Assembly (NCBI GenBank): GCA_018268465.1 | Contig: JAFDWN010000005.1 | Coordinates: forward strand, 1 to 64,000 | Source: Actinomycetota bacterium | GTDB taxonomy: Bacteria; Actinomycetota; Actinomycetes; Mycobacteriales; Mycobacteriaceae | Reading direction: 5' to 3' | Length of the DNA stretch: 64,000 bases | Part shown: positions 44,590 through 53,987 of the stretch, one piece after another | Layout of the letters: the number at the start of each line of letters is the position of its first letter | Position numbering within the stretch: the first letter of the stretch is position 1 | The notes under the pieces: model-generated | Told to the model about the DNA's origin: nothing | Databases searched by the model: none | Seen by the model: only the letters and a program-made list of their open reading frames with translations | Program-made: the position numbers and the translations under genes

Positions 44590-46074
44590 ATGAACAGCGA
44601 GCATCCCGAACCTGCCACGCAGACGCCCGCCCGGCGGGAGCACCAGCTGCGGCGAGGGACCCTCGGCACGCTCGGTGTCGCCTTCTTCGTCATCTCGGCC
44701 GCCGCTCCCCTGACCGCCATGGCAGGCGGAGCGCCGGTCGCGATGTTGCTCGGCAACGGTGCGGGTCTACCGGGCGCCTACCTCATCACCGCCGTGGTGT
44801 TGCTGGTGTTCGCGGTCGGCTACACCACCATGTCGCGCCACCACACCAGCACCGGGGCGTTCTACTCGTTCATCACCCGGGGTCTGCGCCAGCGGGCCGG
44901 CGGTGCCGCCGCCTACCTGGCGCTGCTCGGCTACAACGCCATGCAGATCGGCCTGTGGGGTCTGTTCGGCGCCGCCACCGCGGCGTTCCTCGCCGACGAG
45001 CTGGGCTGGTCCGTGCCGTGGTGGGGCGCCACGCTGGTGGCCCTGGCGGTCGTGGCCGTGCTCGGCTACCGGCAGATCGACGTCTCGGTCAAGGTGCTCT
45101 CGGTGCTCGTGGCCGCCGAATTCCTCATCGTCCTGATCCTGGGCGCCGTCATCGCCGTCAAGGGTGGCTCCTTCGGCACGAGCGGGTTGAGCCTGCAGCC
45201 GCTGACCCCGCAGGCACTGGTGAGCGGGTCACTGCCCATTGCCCTGCTGTTCTGCTTCGCCTCATTCGTGGGTTTCGAGGCCACCGCGATCTACAGCGAA
45301 GAGGCCAAAGACCCCAAGCGCACCGTGCCCCGCGCGACATACCTCGCGGTGATCGTCATCGGCGCGGTCTACACGCTCATCACCTGGCTCATGGTCAACG
45401 GCGCCGGCATCGACCAGATCCCCGGCTACATCGCCGGCCTCGGTGACCCCACGAACTTCCTGTTCGCGCTGTCGGATTCCTACATCGGCGGGTGGTACAC
45501 GGCGATCATGCGGGTGCTGTTCATCACCAGCGTGTTCGCCGCGGTGCTGGCGTTTCACAACGCGGTCGCCAGGTACACCTACGCGCTCGGTCGCGAAGGA
45601 CTGCTCCCCGAGGCGGCCGGGCGCACCCACGCCCGCCATCTGAGCCCACACGTCGGCTCGGTCGCTCAGTCGGTGCTGGCGCTGGCCGTCGTGCTCGTCT
45701 TCGTCATCGCCGGTCTCGACCCGATCCTGGCACTGTTCACCTGGCTGACCAACCTGGGCACCCTCGCCGTCATCGCCCTGATGGCCGCGACCTCCTTCGC
45801 CGTCGTGGCCTTCTTCGGTCGCCACCGCCACCTCGCGCACAACACATTGCGTACGGTGCTCGCCCCCACCGTCGCCGGTGTCGCACTGGTCGGGGTGTTC
45901 ATCGTCGCGGTCGCCAACTTCGACCTGCTCATCGGCAGCACCGGCTTCCTCGCCTGGTTCCTGCCGTCGCTGCTCGTGGTGTTCGCGGTCATCGGCGTGG
46001 CCGCAGCCCAGATCGTCAAGAGCCGCTCACCGGAGCTCTATGCCGAAATGGGCCGCCACCGCGAATCCGCTTGA
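44590..46074 (+). CDS. APC-family amino acid/amine permease
   Basis: 494 residues, about twelve helices. GTLGTLGVAFFVISAAAPLTAMAGGAPVAMLLG is the conserved first helix of amino acid permeases, then GFEATAIYSEEAKDPKRTVPRAT (helix 6-loop), typical of APC transporters. ATG 44590 is chosen from CGGAG; ATG 44572 is alternative. Likely imports the amine or an amino acid substrate of the gamma-glutamyl pathway. It shares the island with the MarR regulator. Confidence 0.88.
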   Translation: MNSEHPEPATQTPARREHQLRRGTLGTLGVAFFVISAAAPLTAMAGGAPVAMLLGNGAGLPGAYLITAVVLLVFAVGYTTMSRHHTSTGAFYSFITRGLRQRAGGAAAYLALLGYNAMQIGLWGLFGAATAAFLADELGWSVPWWGATLVALAVVAVLGYRQIDVSVKVLSVLVAAEFLIVLILGAVIAVKGGSFGTSGLSLQPLTPQALVSGSLPIALLFCFASFVGFEATAIYSEEAKDPKRTVPRATYLAVIVIGAVYTLITWLMVNGAGIDQIPGYIAGLGDPTNFLFALSDSYIGGWYTAIMRVLFITSVFAAVLAFHNAVARYTYALGREGLLPEAAGRTHARHLSPHVGSVAQSVLALAVVLVFVIAGLDPILALFTWLTNLGTLAVIALMAATSFAVVAFFGRHRHLAHNTLRTVLAPTVAGVALVGVFIVAVANFDLLIGSTGFLAWFLPSLLVVFAVIGVAAAQIVKSRSPELYAEMGRHRESA

Positions 46075-46081
46075 GCCGCTG

Positions 46082-48436
46082 CTACGTATAGGCCACGTGG
46101 ACGCGATGGATCCGGCCTTCGAACGGAAACGGGGCGCGGTGGTAGTAGTCCCGCGATACCGGTGAACCCAGGCAGGTGCCGATGTCGAGGCAGTCGTTGG
46201 CGGTGAACAGCAGCGGCGCGCTGATCGGGACCTGACCGGACGCGATCGTCTCGCCGTCGCGCGTCACCGTGATGTCCAGCGGCCCGGCCGGGCGCGGTTC
46301 GGCGTACTGCGTGGTCACCGTGATCGTCGCCGTCCCCGGCGCGATCTTGTCCGCCGACCGGATCACCGTGCGCGACAGGATGAACAGGTTGTACTCGTAC
46401 ACCAGGTGCCCGTCGTCGAAGTAGCACGTCAGGCCGCCGGCCGCGCCGCCGAGTGCGTACAGCACCCCGTTGGCGTCAGCGGGAATGTCGGCCTCGATGG
46501 TGACGGTGTTGTTCTTGTTGCCCAGCGCCGGTGCGCAGAATTCGGGCATCCGCACCATGTCGCCGGAGAACTCCCACTCCCGGTACGGCGGCGCGATGCG
46601 CAACTCGGGGTGAAGGGCAGGCACCCAGAGGCCGCCACCGATCGGCAGCACCGAGTTACGGGCGGCCTCGATGGCGAACAGCTCGCGCAGCTGGGCGAGC
46701 TTCTCGGGCAACTGCGCCGCCAGATCGTTGGCCTGCGACCAATCGTCGTCCAGGTTGTACAGCTCCCAGACGTCAGCGTCGGGCGTCCAGGTGGCGATCC
46801 CCCCGGGCAGGCCGGGCACCCACGGCAGACGCGGCCCGCGGGCCGACGCCAGCCAGCCGTCGTGATAGATCGACCTGCTGCCCATGATCTCGAAGTACTG
46901 CGTCTTCTTGCCGCCCGGCGCATTCGCGTCGACCAGGGTGCGCGCGAAGCTCGCGCCGGCGATCGGCATCTGTTGCTCGCCGTACACCGTACGCGGCGGC
47001 TCGATTCCGACAACCTCGTAGATCGTCGGTACGACGTCGGTGCAGTGCAGGAAGACCGACCGGGGTGTCGGGTCGGGGTCGACCTTCGCCGGCCACCGCA
47101 CCACCATGGGATTTCGGGTGCCGCCCAGGTGTGAGGCCAGCAGCTTCATGCCCTTGTACGGGGTGGAGCCGGCCCACGCCCAGGCCGCGTGGTACTGGTT
47201 GTCCACCATCGGGGAGCCCAGCACGTCGAGGCCACCGAGTTCGTCGAGCGCATCGATGTGCTGGCGCACCGTCGTGGGGATCCCGTTCTGCGCCAACAGT
47301 TCGGCGATCGTGCCGTTCTGTCCTTCGCCCGACGACCCGTTGTCACCCCAGATGTAGACGAAGAGCGTGTTGTCGGCGTAGCCGAGGCTGTCCAGTTCGT
47401 CGGCGATGCGACCCACCTGGACGTCGACGTGTTCGGCGAAGCCGGCGGCGACCTCCATCAGGCGGCGCTGGAACGGCTTCTCGTCCTCAGGGATGCTGTC
47501 CCACGCGGCCAGCAACTCGTCGCGCTCGGTGAGTTCACAGTCGGCCGGGATCCAGCCCTTGTCCTTGGCGCGGGCGAACACCCGCTCCCGGTAGGCGTCC
47601 CAACCGTCGTCGAACTTACCGGCGTACTTGTCTGCCCATTCCTTCATGATGTGGTGCGGGCCGTGCAGGCATCCGCTGGCCCAGTACATGAAGAACGGTT
47701 TGTCGGCGTTGAACGCCTTGTGCTGGCGCAGCCACGAGATCGCGTCGTCGGCCAGGTCCTCGGAGAGGTGGTAGCCCTCCTCCGGGGTCTTGGGTGGGCG
47801 CACCACGGTGGTGTTGCGCACCAGATGCGGCTCGTACTGTGACGCCTCACCGGCCAGGAACCCGTAAAAGTACTCGAAACCCAAACCGGTGGGCCAGTTC
47901 TCGAACGGCCCGGCGGCGGTGGTCTCCTCGGCCGGGGTGTTGTGCCACTTGCCGAACGCCGAGGTGGCGTAGCCGTACTGCTTGAGCACCTCGGCCACCG
48001 TGGCGCTCGAACGCGGGATCTTGCCCGCGTAACCGTCCCAGTCGTTGGCGAGCTCGGCGATCTGGCCGTTGCCGATCTCGTGATGGTTACGCCCGGTCAG
48101 CAGCGAAGCCCGCGTCGGCGAACACATGGCGGTGGTATGAAAGCGGTTGTAAGACACGCCTTCTGCAAGAATCCGGTCCATGGTCGCGGTGGTGACCTCA
48201 CCACCGAGCGTCGACGGCAGGCCGGGCCCGGCGTCGTCGATCAGCACGATGACGACGTTCGGGGAGTCCTCGTGCAGCCGCCGCGGAATCGTGCGCGGCG
48301 TATACGTCGACTCCTGCATGGTGCGGCCCGCGACACTTGCCGACGGCACCGGCGGGAACGGCAATACGCCACCGCCCGGCAATACCGGAGCCACCACCGA
48401 ACTCGTCTGATCCGACAACCCCTGCCCCTTTCCCAC
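46082..48436 (-). CDS. arylsulfatase-type type-I sulfatase
   Basis: 784 residues, a large bacterial sulfatase. SPNVVIVLIDDAGPG holds the metal-binding Asp pair; HTTAMCSPTRASLLTGRNHHEIG holds Cys105 to be converted to formylglycine (C-x-P-x-R). The last ~170 residues form a beta-rich C-terminal domain. No signal peptide, so cytoplasmic. Hydrolyses sulfate esters to free sulfate or an alcohol. Starts at GTG 48436 or perhaps TTG 48418. Divergent from the AraC regulator across a spacer with direct repeats, so probably controlled by it. Confidence 0.9.
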   Translation of the reverse strand: MGKGQGLSDQTSSVVAPVLPGGGVLPFPPVPSASVAGRTMQESTYTPRTIPRRLHEDSPNVVIVLIDDAGPGLPSTLGGEVTTATMDRILAEGVSYNRFHTTAMCSPTRASLLTGRNHHEIGNGQIAELANDWDGYAGKIPRSSATVAEVLKQYGYATSAFGKWHNTPAEETTAAGPFENWPTGLGFEYFYGFLAGEASQYEPHLVRNTTVVRPPKTPEEGYHLSEDLADDAISWLRQHKAFNADKPFFMYWASGCLHGPHHIMKEWADKYAGKFDDGWDAYRERVFARAKDKGWIPADCELTERDELLAAWDSIPEDEKPFQRRLMEVAAGFAEHVDVQVGRIADELDSLGYADNTLFVYIWGDNGSSGEGQNGTIAELLAQNGIPTTVRQHIDALDELGGLDVLGSPMVDNQYHAAWAWAGSTPYKGMKLLASHLGGTRNPMVVRWPAKVDPDPTPRSVFLHCTDVVPTIYEVVGIEPPRTVYGEQQMPIAGASFARTLVDANAPGGKKTQYFEIMGSRSIYHDGWLASARGPRLPWVPGLPGGIATWTPDADVWELYNLDDDWSQANDLAAQLPEKLAQLRELFAIEAARNSVLPIGGGLWVPALHPELRIAPPYREWEFSGDMVRMPEFCAPALGNKNNTVTIEADIPADANGVLYALGGAAGGLTCYFDDGHLVYEYNLFILSRTVIRSADKIAPGTATITVTTQYAEPRPAGPLDITVTRDGETIASGQVPISAPLLFTANDCLDIGTCLGSPVSRDYYHRAPFPFEGRIHRVHVAYT

Positions 48437-48476
48437 GCCCGACGGTCAACCTTGCAGGACACCCCGCCCGCCCGTC

Positions 48477-48513
48477 TTGATAATCCCGGACAATTTCTTG
48501 AGAATTCCGGACA
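48477..48513. promoter_or_regulatory. 16-bp direct repeats, candidate AraC-type operator
   Basis: TTGATAATCCCGGACA (48477-48492) and TTGAGAATTCCGGACA (48498-48513) match at 14 of 16 positions and start 21 bp apart, two helical turns. Direct repeats at that spacing suit the two HTH units of an AraC-type dimer. They lie between the sulfatase (start 48436) and the regulator (start 48533). Confidence 0.6.
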
Positions 48514-48532
48514 GACCCACCAGTGTTGACCC

Positions 48533-49552
48533 GTGAGCGTGATCCGCGGTACCGCCCTGACCGGCTACCACCAGCTGGTCACCGATCTCGGCGGCGACAG
48601 CCGCGCTTTGCTGTCCGCCGCGCACATCCCGCCCGCCGACGCCGGACGCCATGACCGGTTCATCTCGCTGCCCAACGGCATCGCCGCCCTGGCGCAGACC
48701 GCCGCCACGGTCGGCGCCCCGGACTTCGGACGGCAGCTGGCCCGCCGGCAGGACATCGCCATCCTCGGGCCGGTCGGCCTGGCCGCCCGCAGCGCGGCGA
48801 CCGTCGCCGACGCATTCGGTGTCTTCGGCACCTTCATGGCCGACTACAGCCCGGCCATCACCACCCGCCTGACCACCACCGCGGCCGATCCCGCGTTGCG
48901 CCGCTTCGAGTTCGAATACCACCTGGGCCCCGGCGCCCCCCAAGCCCAGGCCATCGAACTGTCCCTCGGCGTGACGCTGCGCATCCTGCACCTGCTGCTC
49001 GGCGGGGGTTACCGGCCGGTGAGTGTGCACCTGCCGCACGGCGCGCTCACCCCGCCGCGCGATTACAAGCGATACTTCGGCTGCCCGGCACATTTCTGCG
49101 AGCCGGTCGCCGGGTTCACGTTGCGCGCGGCCGATCTGCTCCAAGCCCTGCCCAGAGACGCCCTCGCCCACCAGACCGCCATGAGCTACCTCACGGGCGC
49201 CGTCGCCGGCCACACCCCGCCCACCAGCAGGCTGGTGCACCGTCTGATCCGCCAGTTCCTCTCGAGCGGTGCGGTGACGATCGACGACATCGCAGGCCAC
49301 GCCGGAATGCACCCCAAGACGCTGCAGCGGCGGCTGCGCGCCGAGAACACCAGCTTCGCCGTTCTGCTCGACGGCACCCGGCGCGACACGGCCGAGCGTC
49401 TGCTGCGCGAAACCGACCTCAGCCTCGGCCACATCTGCCGGGAACTCGGCTACGCCGAACAGAGCGTCCTCACCCAGGCCAGCAGGCGCTGGTTCGGTAC
49501 GACACCCAGTAACTACCGCAAGGCCGGGGTGGCCGCGCCGGAGGACCGCTGA
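48533..49552 (+). CDS. AraC-family transcriptional regulator
   Basis: 339 residues. N-terminal sensor of the AraC-binding-domain type (about 1-220) and C-terminal double HTH: VTIDDIAGHAGMHPKTLQRRLRAENTSFAVLL and TDLSLGHICRELGYAEQSVLTQASRRWFGTTPSNYRK. The OruR/ArgR-like N-terminus (SRALLSAAHIPPADAGRHD) is common in mycobacteria. GTG start. Inferred activator of the divergent sulfatase. Confidence 0.9.
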   Translation: MSVIRGTALTGYHQLVTDLGGDSRALLSAAHIPPADAGRHDRFISLPNGIAALAQTAATVGAPDFGRQLARRQDIAILGPVGLAARSAATVADAFGVFGTFMADYSPAITTRLTTTAADPALRRFEFEYHLGPGAPQAQAIELSLGVTLRILHLLLGGGYRPVSVHLPHGALTPPRDYKRYFGCPAHFCEPVAGFTLRAADLLQALPRDALAHQTAMSYLTGAVAGHTPPTSRLVHRLIRQFLSSGAVTIDDIAGHAGMHPKTLQRRLRAENTSFAVLLDGTRRDTAERLLRETDLSLGHICRELGYAEQSVLTQASRRWFGTTPSNYRKAGVAAPEDR

Positions 49553-49574
49553 GAGCGCTGCGCATCCCGTCGGG

Positions 49575-50465
49575 CTACCCACGACTCCCGCGCAGGCTCG
49601 CGGCGGCCGACCGCACCGCATCGGTGATCGACCTGACCAGCCGGCTGTCCAGCTTCCAGCACTGCCAGTACAGCGGAACGTCGAGGTGCACCGGCGATAT
49701 GCGCACGAACGCCCCCGCGGCAATCCGCGGCGCCGCCAGCTGCTCGGGATACATCCCCCAGCCCAGGCCCGCGAGCACCGCCGCCCCGAAACCCTCCGCG
49801 GTCGGCACATAGTGCACCGGCCGCGCAACCGCACGCCGAAACGCTTTGCGCACCAACATGTCCTGCAACGCGTCGTCGCGATTCCAGGCTAGCGAAGGCG
49901 CCGCACCCACCGCGCCCGCGACAAATCCGTCCGGCAGGTGCCGGGCTACGAATCCCGCCGACGCGACCGGCACATAACGCATCACCCCCAGCGGCTGCAC
50001 CCGGCAGCCCGCCACGGCGGCGCGTTCGGTGGTCACCGCCCCCATGACGGCGCCCTCCCGCAACAACCGCGCCGAGTGGTCCTGGTCCTCGATGCGGATG
50101 TCGAAGAGCACATCGGGCAGTCCGCCGAACACCGCGGTGAACCAGGTGGACATCGAGTCGGCGTTGACCGCGAGCGCCACCCGGGTCCCCCGCGAGGACC
50201 CGTCCCCACCGGTCTCGGCAAGGGCCTCTGACTCGAGCACCGCCGTCTGGGCCGCCAGTCGCAGCAGGGGTATTCCGGCAGCGGTTGCCTTACAGGGCTT
50301 TTCGCGAACCACCAGCACCTGCCCCACCCGGGTCTCCAGCGCCTTGACGCGCTGGCTGACCGCCGACGGCGTCACGTGCAGCCGGTCGGCGGCCGCGTCG
50401 AAACTGCCGAACTCCACGACCGCCGCCAGCGCCGCGAGCTGGTCGGCGCCCAGCCGCGCCGTCAC
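49575..50465 (-). CDS. LysR-family regulator, ArgP/LysG type
   Basis: 296 residues. ADQLAALAAVVEFGSFDAAADRLHVTPSAVSQRVKALETRVGQVLVVREKP is the N-terminal winged helix, and the rest is the effector-binding domain. Wording matches ArgP/LysG that controls LysE exporters in mycobacteria, but no LysE gene lies here. GTG 50465 overlaps the stop of the VOC gene (4 bp), so both are one transcript with the VOC gene first. Confidence 0.85.
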   Translation of the reverse strand: MTARLGADQLAALAAVVEFGSFDAAADRLHVTPSAVSQRVKALETRVGQVLVVREKPCKATAAGIPLLRLAAQTAVLESEALAETGGDGSSRGTRVALAVNADSMSTWFTAVFGGLPDVLFDIRIEDQDHSARLLREGAVMGAVTTERAAVAGCRVQPLGVMRYVPVASAGFVARHLPDGFVAGAVGAAPSLAWNRDDALQDMLVRKAFRRAVARPVHYVPTAEGFGAAVLAGLGWGMYPEQLAAPRIAAGAFVRISPVHLDVPLYWQCWKLDSRLVRSITDAVRSAAASLRGSRG

Positions 50466-50908
50466 GTGGCGAACAGTTGGTCGATGTCGGCGAAAGCCTT
50501 GAACTCCAAGGCATTTCCGGATGGGTCCAGGAAGAACATGGTCCACTGTTCACCGGGCTGACCTTCGAACCGCACGTAGGGTTCGATGACGAACTGCACC
50601 CCGGCCCCGACCAGCCGCTGCGCGAGGACCTTGAACGACTCCACCGACAGCACCAGACCGAAGTGCGGCACGGGTACATCGTGCCCGTCGACGGGGTTCG
50701 TGCCGGCGACCGCCGCGCCGACGGCCGTCCGGCCGGCCACCTGATGGGTGACGAGCTGGTGCCCGTGCAGGTCCCAGTCCACCCATGCGGCGTCCGAACG
50801 GCCGTGCGGCAGACCGAGCACCTCGCCGTAGAAATGGCGCGCGGCGTCGATGTCGTGGACGGGGATCGCCAGGTGGAAGGGAACCAGCGGGCGCGATGAT
50901 GCGGGCAT
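50462..50908 (-). CDS. VOC-family (glyoxalase/dioxygenase fold) protein
   Basis: 148 residues from ATG 50908. PFHLAIPVHDIDAARHFYGEVLGL, then VPHFGLVLSVESFKVLA and MFFLDPSGNALEFKAFAD, with the His, His and Glu positions typical of metal-binding VOC proteins. Function unknown; possibly a glyoxalase-like or ring-cleavage enzyme, or bleomycin-type binding protein. Confidence 0.82.
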   Translation of the reverse strand: MPASSRPLVPFHLAIPVHDIDAARHFYGEVLGLPHGRSDAAWVDWDLHGHQLVTHQVAGRTAVGAAVAGTNPVDGHDVPVPHFGLVLSVESFKVLAQRLVGAGVQFVIEPYVRFEGQPGEQWTMFFLDPSGNALEFKAFADIDQLFAT

Positions 50909-51019
50909 GTGCAGACCTTTCCGGACGACGACTCGGCCACCGAGCTGATCGTCGGCTGATTGTCGCAACTCATCGCGACCCCGTGCGGCCGACCGGCGCA
51001 CCGGTGAGAGGATCGAGCC

Positions 51020-51778
51020 GTGCCCATCGCGCTCGTCCGTCCGCCGTCCAGCCGCCTGGCCGAAGGTCAGCTCACCTTCCAGGAGCGTGAACCCGTCGAT
51101 GCCGACCGGGCGCGAGCACAGTGGGACGACTATGTGGCCGCCCTGCGCACCTCGGGGTTCGAGTGTGTCGAACTGGCACCGGCGCAGGACCATCCCGACG
51201 GGGTGTTCGTCGAGGACACCGTCGTGATCGTCGGCGGCACCGCCATCCTCACCCGGCCCGGCACGCCCAGCCGCGCCGGCGAGGTCGCGTCGATGAAGGA
51301 CGCGCTGGCCGCGCTCGGCATCCCCATCCGCGAGATCGCCGCACCGGGCCACCTCGACGGGGGCGACGTGCTCAAAATCGGCGACACGATCTACGTCGGC
51401 CGCAGCAGCCGCACCGACGATGCGGGGATCGACCAGTTCACCGCATTCGCCGACGAGCTCGGATTCGCTGTCGTGCGCATTCCGGTCACCCGGGCACTGC
51501 ATCTGAAGACGACGCTGTCCGCACTTCCCGACGGCACGATCATCGGCTACGCACCCCTGGTCGACGACCCGTCGATGTTCGCCGAGTTCCTGCCGATACC
51601 CGAACCTCAGGGCAGCGCCGTGCTGGTGCTCGGCGACGACGCGGTACTGATCTCGGGATCGGCGCCGGGGACCGCCGAGGTGCTGCGCCGCCGCGGGCTG
51701 CACGTCGTCACCACGTCCATCACCGAATTCGAGAAGGTCGAAGGCGGCGTCACCTGCCTGTCGGTGCGTATCCGCTGA
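51020..51778 (+). CDS. ddaH: dimethylarginine dimethylaminohydrolase
   Basis: 252 residues. PIALVRPPSSRLAEGQLTF, VFVEDTVVIV (substrate Glu/Asp), APGHLDGGDVLKI, ALHLKTT (His161) and the C-terminal GGVTCLS (Cys246) make the DDAH catalytic set. Hydrolyses N-omega methylarginines to citrulline and a methylamine. Released amines could feed nitrogen metabolism. GTG start; isolated gene, divergent from the VOC gene. Confidence 0.9.
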   Translation: MPIALVRPPSSRLAEGQLTFQEREPVDADRARAQWDDYVAALRTSGFECVELAPAQDHPDGVFVEDTVVIVGGTAILTRPGTPSRAGEVASMKDALAALGIPIREIAAPGHLDGGDVLKIGDTIYVGRSSRTDDAGIDQFTAFADELGFAVVRIPVTRALHLKTTLSALPDGTIIGYAPLVDDPSMFAEFLPIPEPQGSAVLVLGDDAVLISGSAPGTAEVLRRRGLHVVTTSITEFEKVEGGVTCLSVRIR

Positions 51779-51787
51779 CGCAATCGG

Positions 51788-53368
51788 TCACAGCACGTCC
51801 TTGATGTCGTTCTTCAGCGCCTCGGCCTGTGTTCCGAACACCGCCTGGACGCTGTTGCCCACCTCGATGACCCCGGCGGCGCCGAGCGCCTTCAGGCGGC
51901 CCTGGTCCACCTTGGATTTGTCCGCCACCTCCATGCGCAGCCGGGTGATGCAGGCGTCGACGTTCACGAGGTTCTCCCGACCGCCGAACGCCGCGATGAG
52001 CTGTTCGGCCTTACTGGCCGTGGCGGTGGCGGCGGGTGCGGCCGCCGCACTCGCCGAACCCGCCGCGGCGACAGGCACGGCCGCGGCCTCACCATCGGTG
52101 AGGTTGGCCGCCTCCTCGGCCTCGAATTCGCTCTCGGGCTCACGGCCAGGGGTCCGCATATTCCATCTCGTGATCGCGAACCGGAACATCAGGTAGTAGA
52201 CGACGAAGAACACCAGACCCATGCCGATGAGCAGCGGAATGTTCTTGGCCGCCGGGGCGGTGCCGTAGAGCAGCAGGTCGATGAGGCCCGCGGAGAACGA
52301 GAAGCCCAGGTGGATGTCCAGCAGATACGCGATCGCCAGGGAGAGACCCGTCAACAGCGCGTGGATCACGTACAGCGGAAACGCCACGAACATGAACGCG
52401 AACTCGAGCGGTTCGGTCACCCCGGTCAGGAACGCCGTCAGCGCCGCGGCCGACAGGATGCCCACCGCCACCTTGCGCTGGCGCTTGTTCGCGACGTGGA
52501 TCATCGCCAGGGCGGCGGCCGGCAGGCCGAACATCAGGATCGGGTAGAAGCCCGACGTGAGGATGCCCGCGGTGGGGTCGCCCGCGGCGAACCGCGGCAA
52601 CTCCCCGGTGACCACGGCGCCGTCGGGCTTCTGGTAGTCGCCGTAGATGAACCATACGTACGAGTTGACGATGTGATGGAGTCCGACCGGGATCAGCATG
52701 CGGTTGGCGAACCCGTAGACGAACGCACCCAATGCGCCTGCACCGCCGATGAACTGCCCCAGCGCCGTCAGCCCGGCATCGAAGATCGGATAGAAGTAGC
52801 TCATCCCGAACGCGATCACCAGCGACGCCAGCGACACGACGATCGGCACGAACCGCCGGCCCCCGAAGAAGCCGATATAGGCGGGCAGTTTGATGGTGTG
52901 GTAGCGGTCGAACAGCGCCGCCGTCACCAGGCCGACGACGATTCCGGCGAACACGCTGTAGTTGATCTGCGCCTGCTCACCGGCCTTGTCGACCTCACCG
53001 GCGAGCACGACCGGCGACATCGTGGTGAACACCGCCTCCATCACCAGATAGCCGACGACGGCGGCCAGCGCGGTCGAACCGTCGGCCTTCTTGGCGAACC
53101 CGATCGCCACACCGACGGCAAACAGCAACGGCAGGTTGGTGAACAGCGCGCCGCCCGCCGCGCTCATGGCATGGAAGAACGCACCGATGACGGGCGCGTC
53201 GATCCGGCCCAGCAGGTCATCCTGGCCGAGCCGCAACAGGATGCCCGCGGCGGGCAGCACCGCGATCGGCAGCATCAGGCTCTTACCCAGGCGCTGCAAC
53301 TGTGCGAAGCCCGGAATGTTCAGACCCGACTTCTGCTGCTTCCCTTGAGGTTTGGCCGCCTCGTTCAT
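51788..53368 (-). CDS. nagE: PTS N-acetylglucosamine-specific EIIBC component
   Basis: 526 residues from ATG 53368. EIIC with ten or so helices: GFAQLQRLGKSLMLPIAVLPAAG, GLHHIVNSYVWFIYG, GVTEPLEFAFMFV. After an Ala/Pro-rich linker comes EIIB: NVDACITRLRMEV with phosphorylatable Cys473. Brings in and phosphorylates N-acetylglucosamine. Divergent from crr-nagB-nagA, which supply its EIIA and the next two enzymes. Confidence 0.93.
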   Translation of the reverse strand: MNEAAKPQGKQQKSGLNIPGFAQLQRLGKSLMLPIAVLPAAGILLRLGQDDLLGRIDAPVIGAFFHAMSAAGGALFTNLPLLFAVGVAIGFAKKADGSTALAAVVGYLVMEAVFTTMSPVVLAGEVDKAGEQAQINYSVFAGIVVGLVTAALFDRYHTIKLPAYIGFFGGRRFVPIVVSLASLVIAFGMSYFYPIFDAGLTALGQFIGGAGALGAFVYGFANRMLIPVGLHHIVNSYVWFIYGDYQKPDGAVVTGELPRFAAGDPTAGILTSGFYPILMFGLPAAALAMIHVANKRQRKVAVGILSAAALTAFLTGVTEPLEFAFMFVAFPLYVIHALLTGLSLAIAYLLDIHLGFSFSAGLIDLLLYGTAPAAKNIPLLIGMGLVFFVVYYLMFRFAITRWNMRTPGREPESEFEAEEAANLTDGEAAAVPVAAAGSASAAAAPAATATASKAEQLIAAFGGRENLVNVDACITRLRMEVADKSKVDQGRLKALGAAGVIEVGNSVQAVFGTQAEALKNDIKDVL

Positions 53369-53424
53369 CGCCGTGACCCTCCTCTGCCGCGGAATCGCGG
53401 CCCCGCATCGGCTGAGCCGAAGCT

Positions 53425-53432
53425 TAGACCAG
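53425..53432. promoter_or_regulatory. possible DasR/NagR-type half-site
   Basis: TAGACCAG matches one half of the DasR element of actinobacteria (GGTCTAGACC type) but the other half is degraded. It lies in the nagE/crr spacer. No GntR gene is seen nearby, so a distant regulator would be required. Confidence 0.3.
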
Positions 53433-53516
53433 CGAACCCCTTCGGAGACCGGGTTTCCGGCACGCGGATACACCTCGACTCCCTATCCTGGGCACATCCG
53501 GACAAAGGAGTCGAAT

Positions 53517-53987
53517 GTGAGCACCACGCCAGTCCTCGCTCCCGTTGAGGGGCGCGCGGTTCCGTTGCAGGACGTCCCCGATCCCGTGTTCGCCCAGGGC
53601 ATGGTGGGTTACGGCGCGGCGATCGACCCGCCGCGCCGGATCGTCGACGCGGTCGCACCCGTCGGCGGCAAGATCCTCAAACTGCTGCCGCACGCCTACG
53701 TGATCATGACCGCCGACAGTGTCGGCGTCCTGGTGCATCTGGGTCTGGACACCGTCGGCCTGGAGGGCAAGGGTTTCACCACCCACGTCAAGGAAGGCGA
53801 CACCGTCAGCGCCGGCCAGGTGGTCACCACCTACGACGTCCCGTCCGTCGAGGCGGCCGGGCTCAATCCCATCGTGCCGGTGGTGGTGATGGACGAACGG
53901 GAGCCGGGCAATATCTCCCCCGCCGACGCCGTGTCGGCGAGCGCGGAGATCACCTCCGGTGCAACCCTTTTCACCGCGACCAAGTAA
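53517..53987 (+). CDS. crr: PTS EIIA component, glucose family
   Basis: 156 residues from GTG 53517 with AAAGGAG. DAVAPVGGKILKLLPHAYVIMTADSVGVLVHLGLDTVGL has the auxiliary His59 and phosphorylated His74. Transfers phosphate from HPr to the EIIB of NagE. Stop overlaps the nagB start (TAATG). Confidence 0.92.
   Translation: MSTTPVLAPVEGRAVPLQDVPDPVFAQGMVGYGAAIDPPRRIVDAVAPVGGKILKLLPHAYVIMTADSVGVLVHLGLDTVGLEGKGFTTHVKEGDTVSAGQVVTTYDVPSVEAAGLNPIVPVVVMDEREPGNISPADAVSASAEITSGATLFTATK

Noticed and set aside
48446..49834. 462-codon minus-strand frame over the AraC gene
   Set aside because: Antisense shadow without motifs; the AraC reading on the plus strand has a full HTH.
52310..53548. 412-codon plus-strand frame over nagE
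   Set aside because: Arg/Gln/His-rich antisense shadow; nagE has all the EIIBC motifs and membrane helices.
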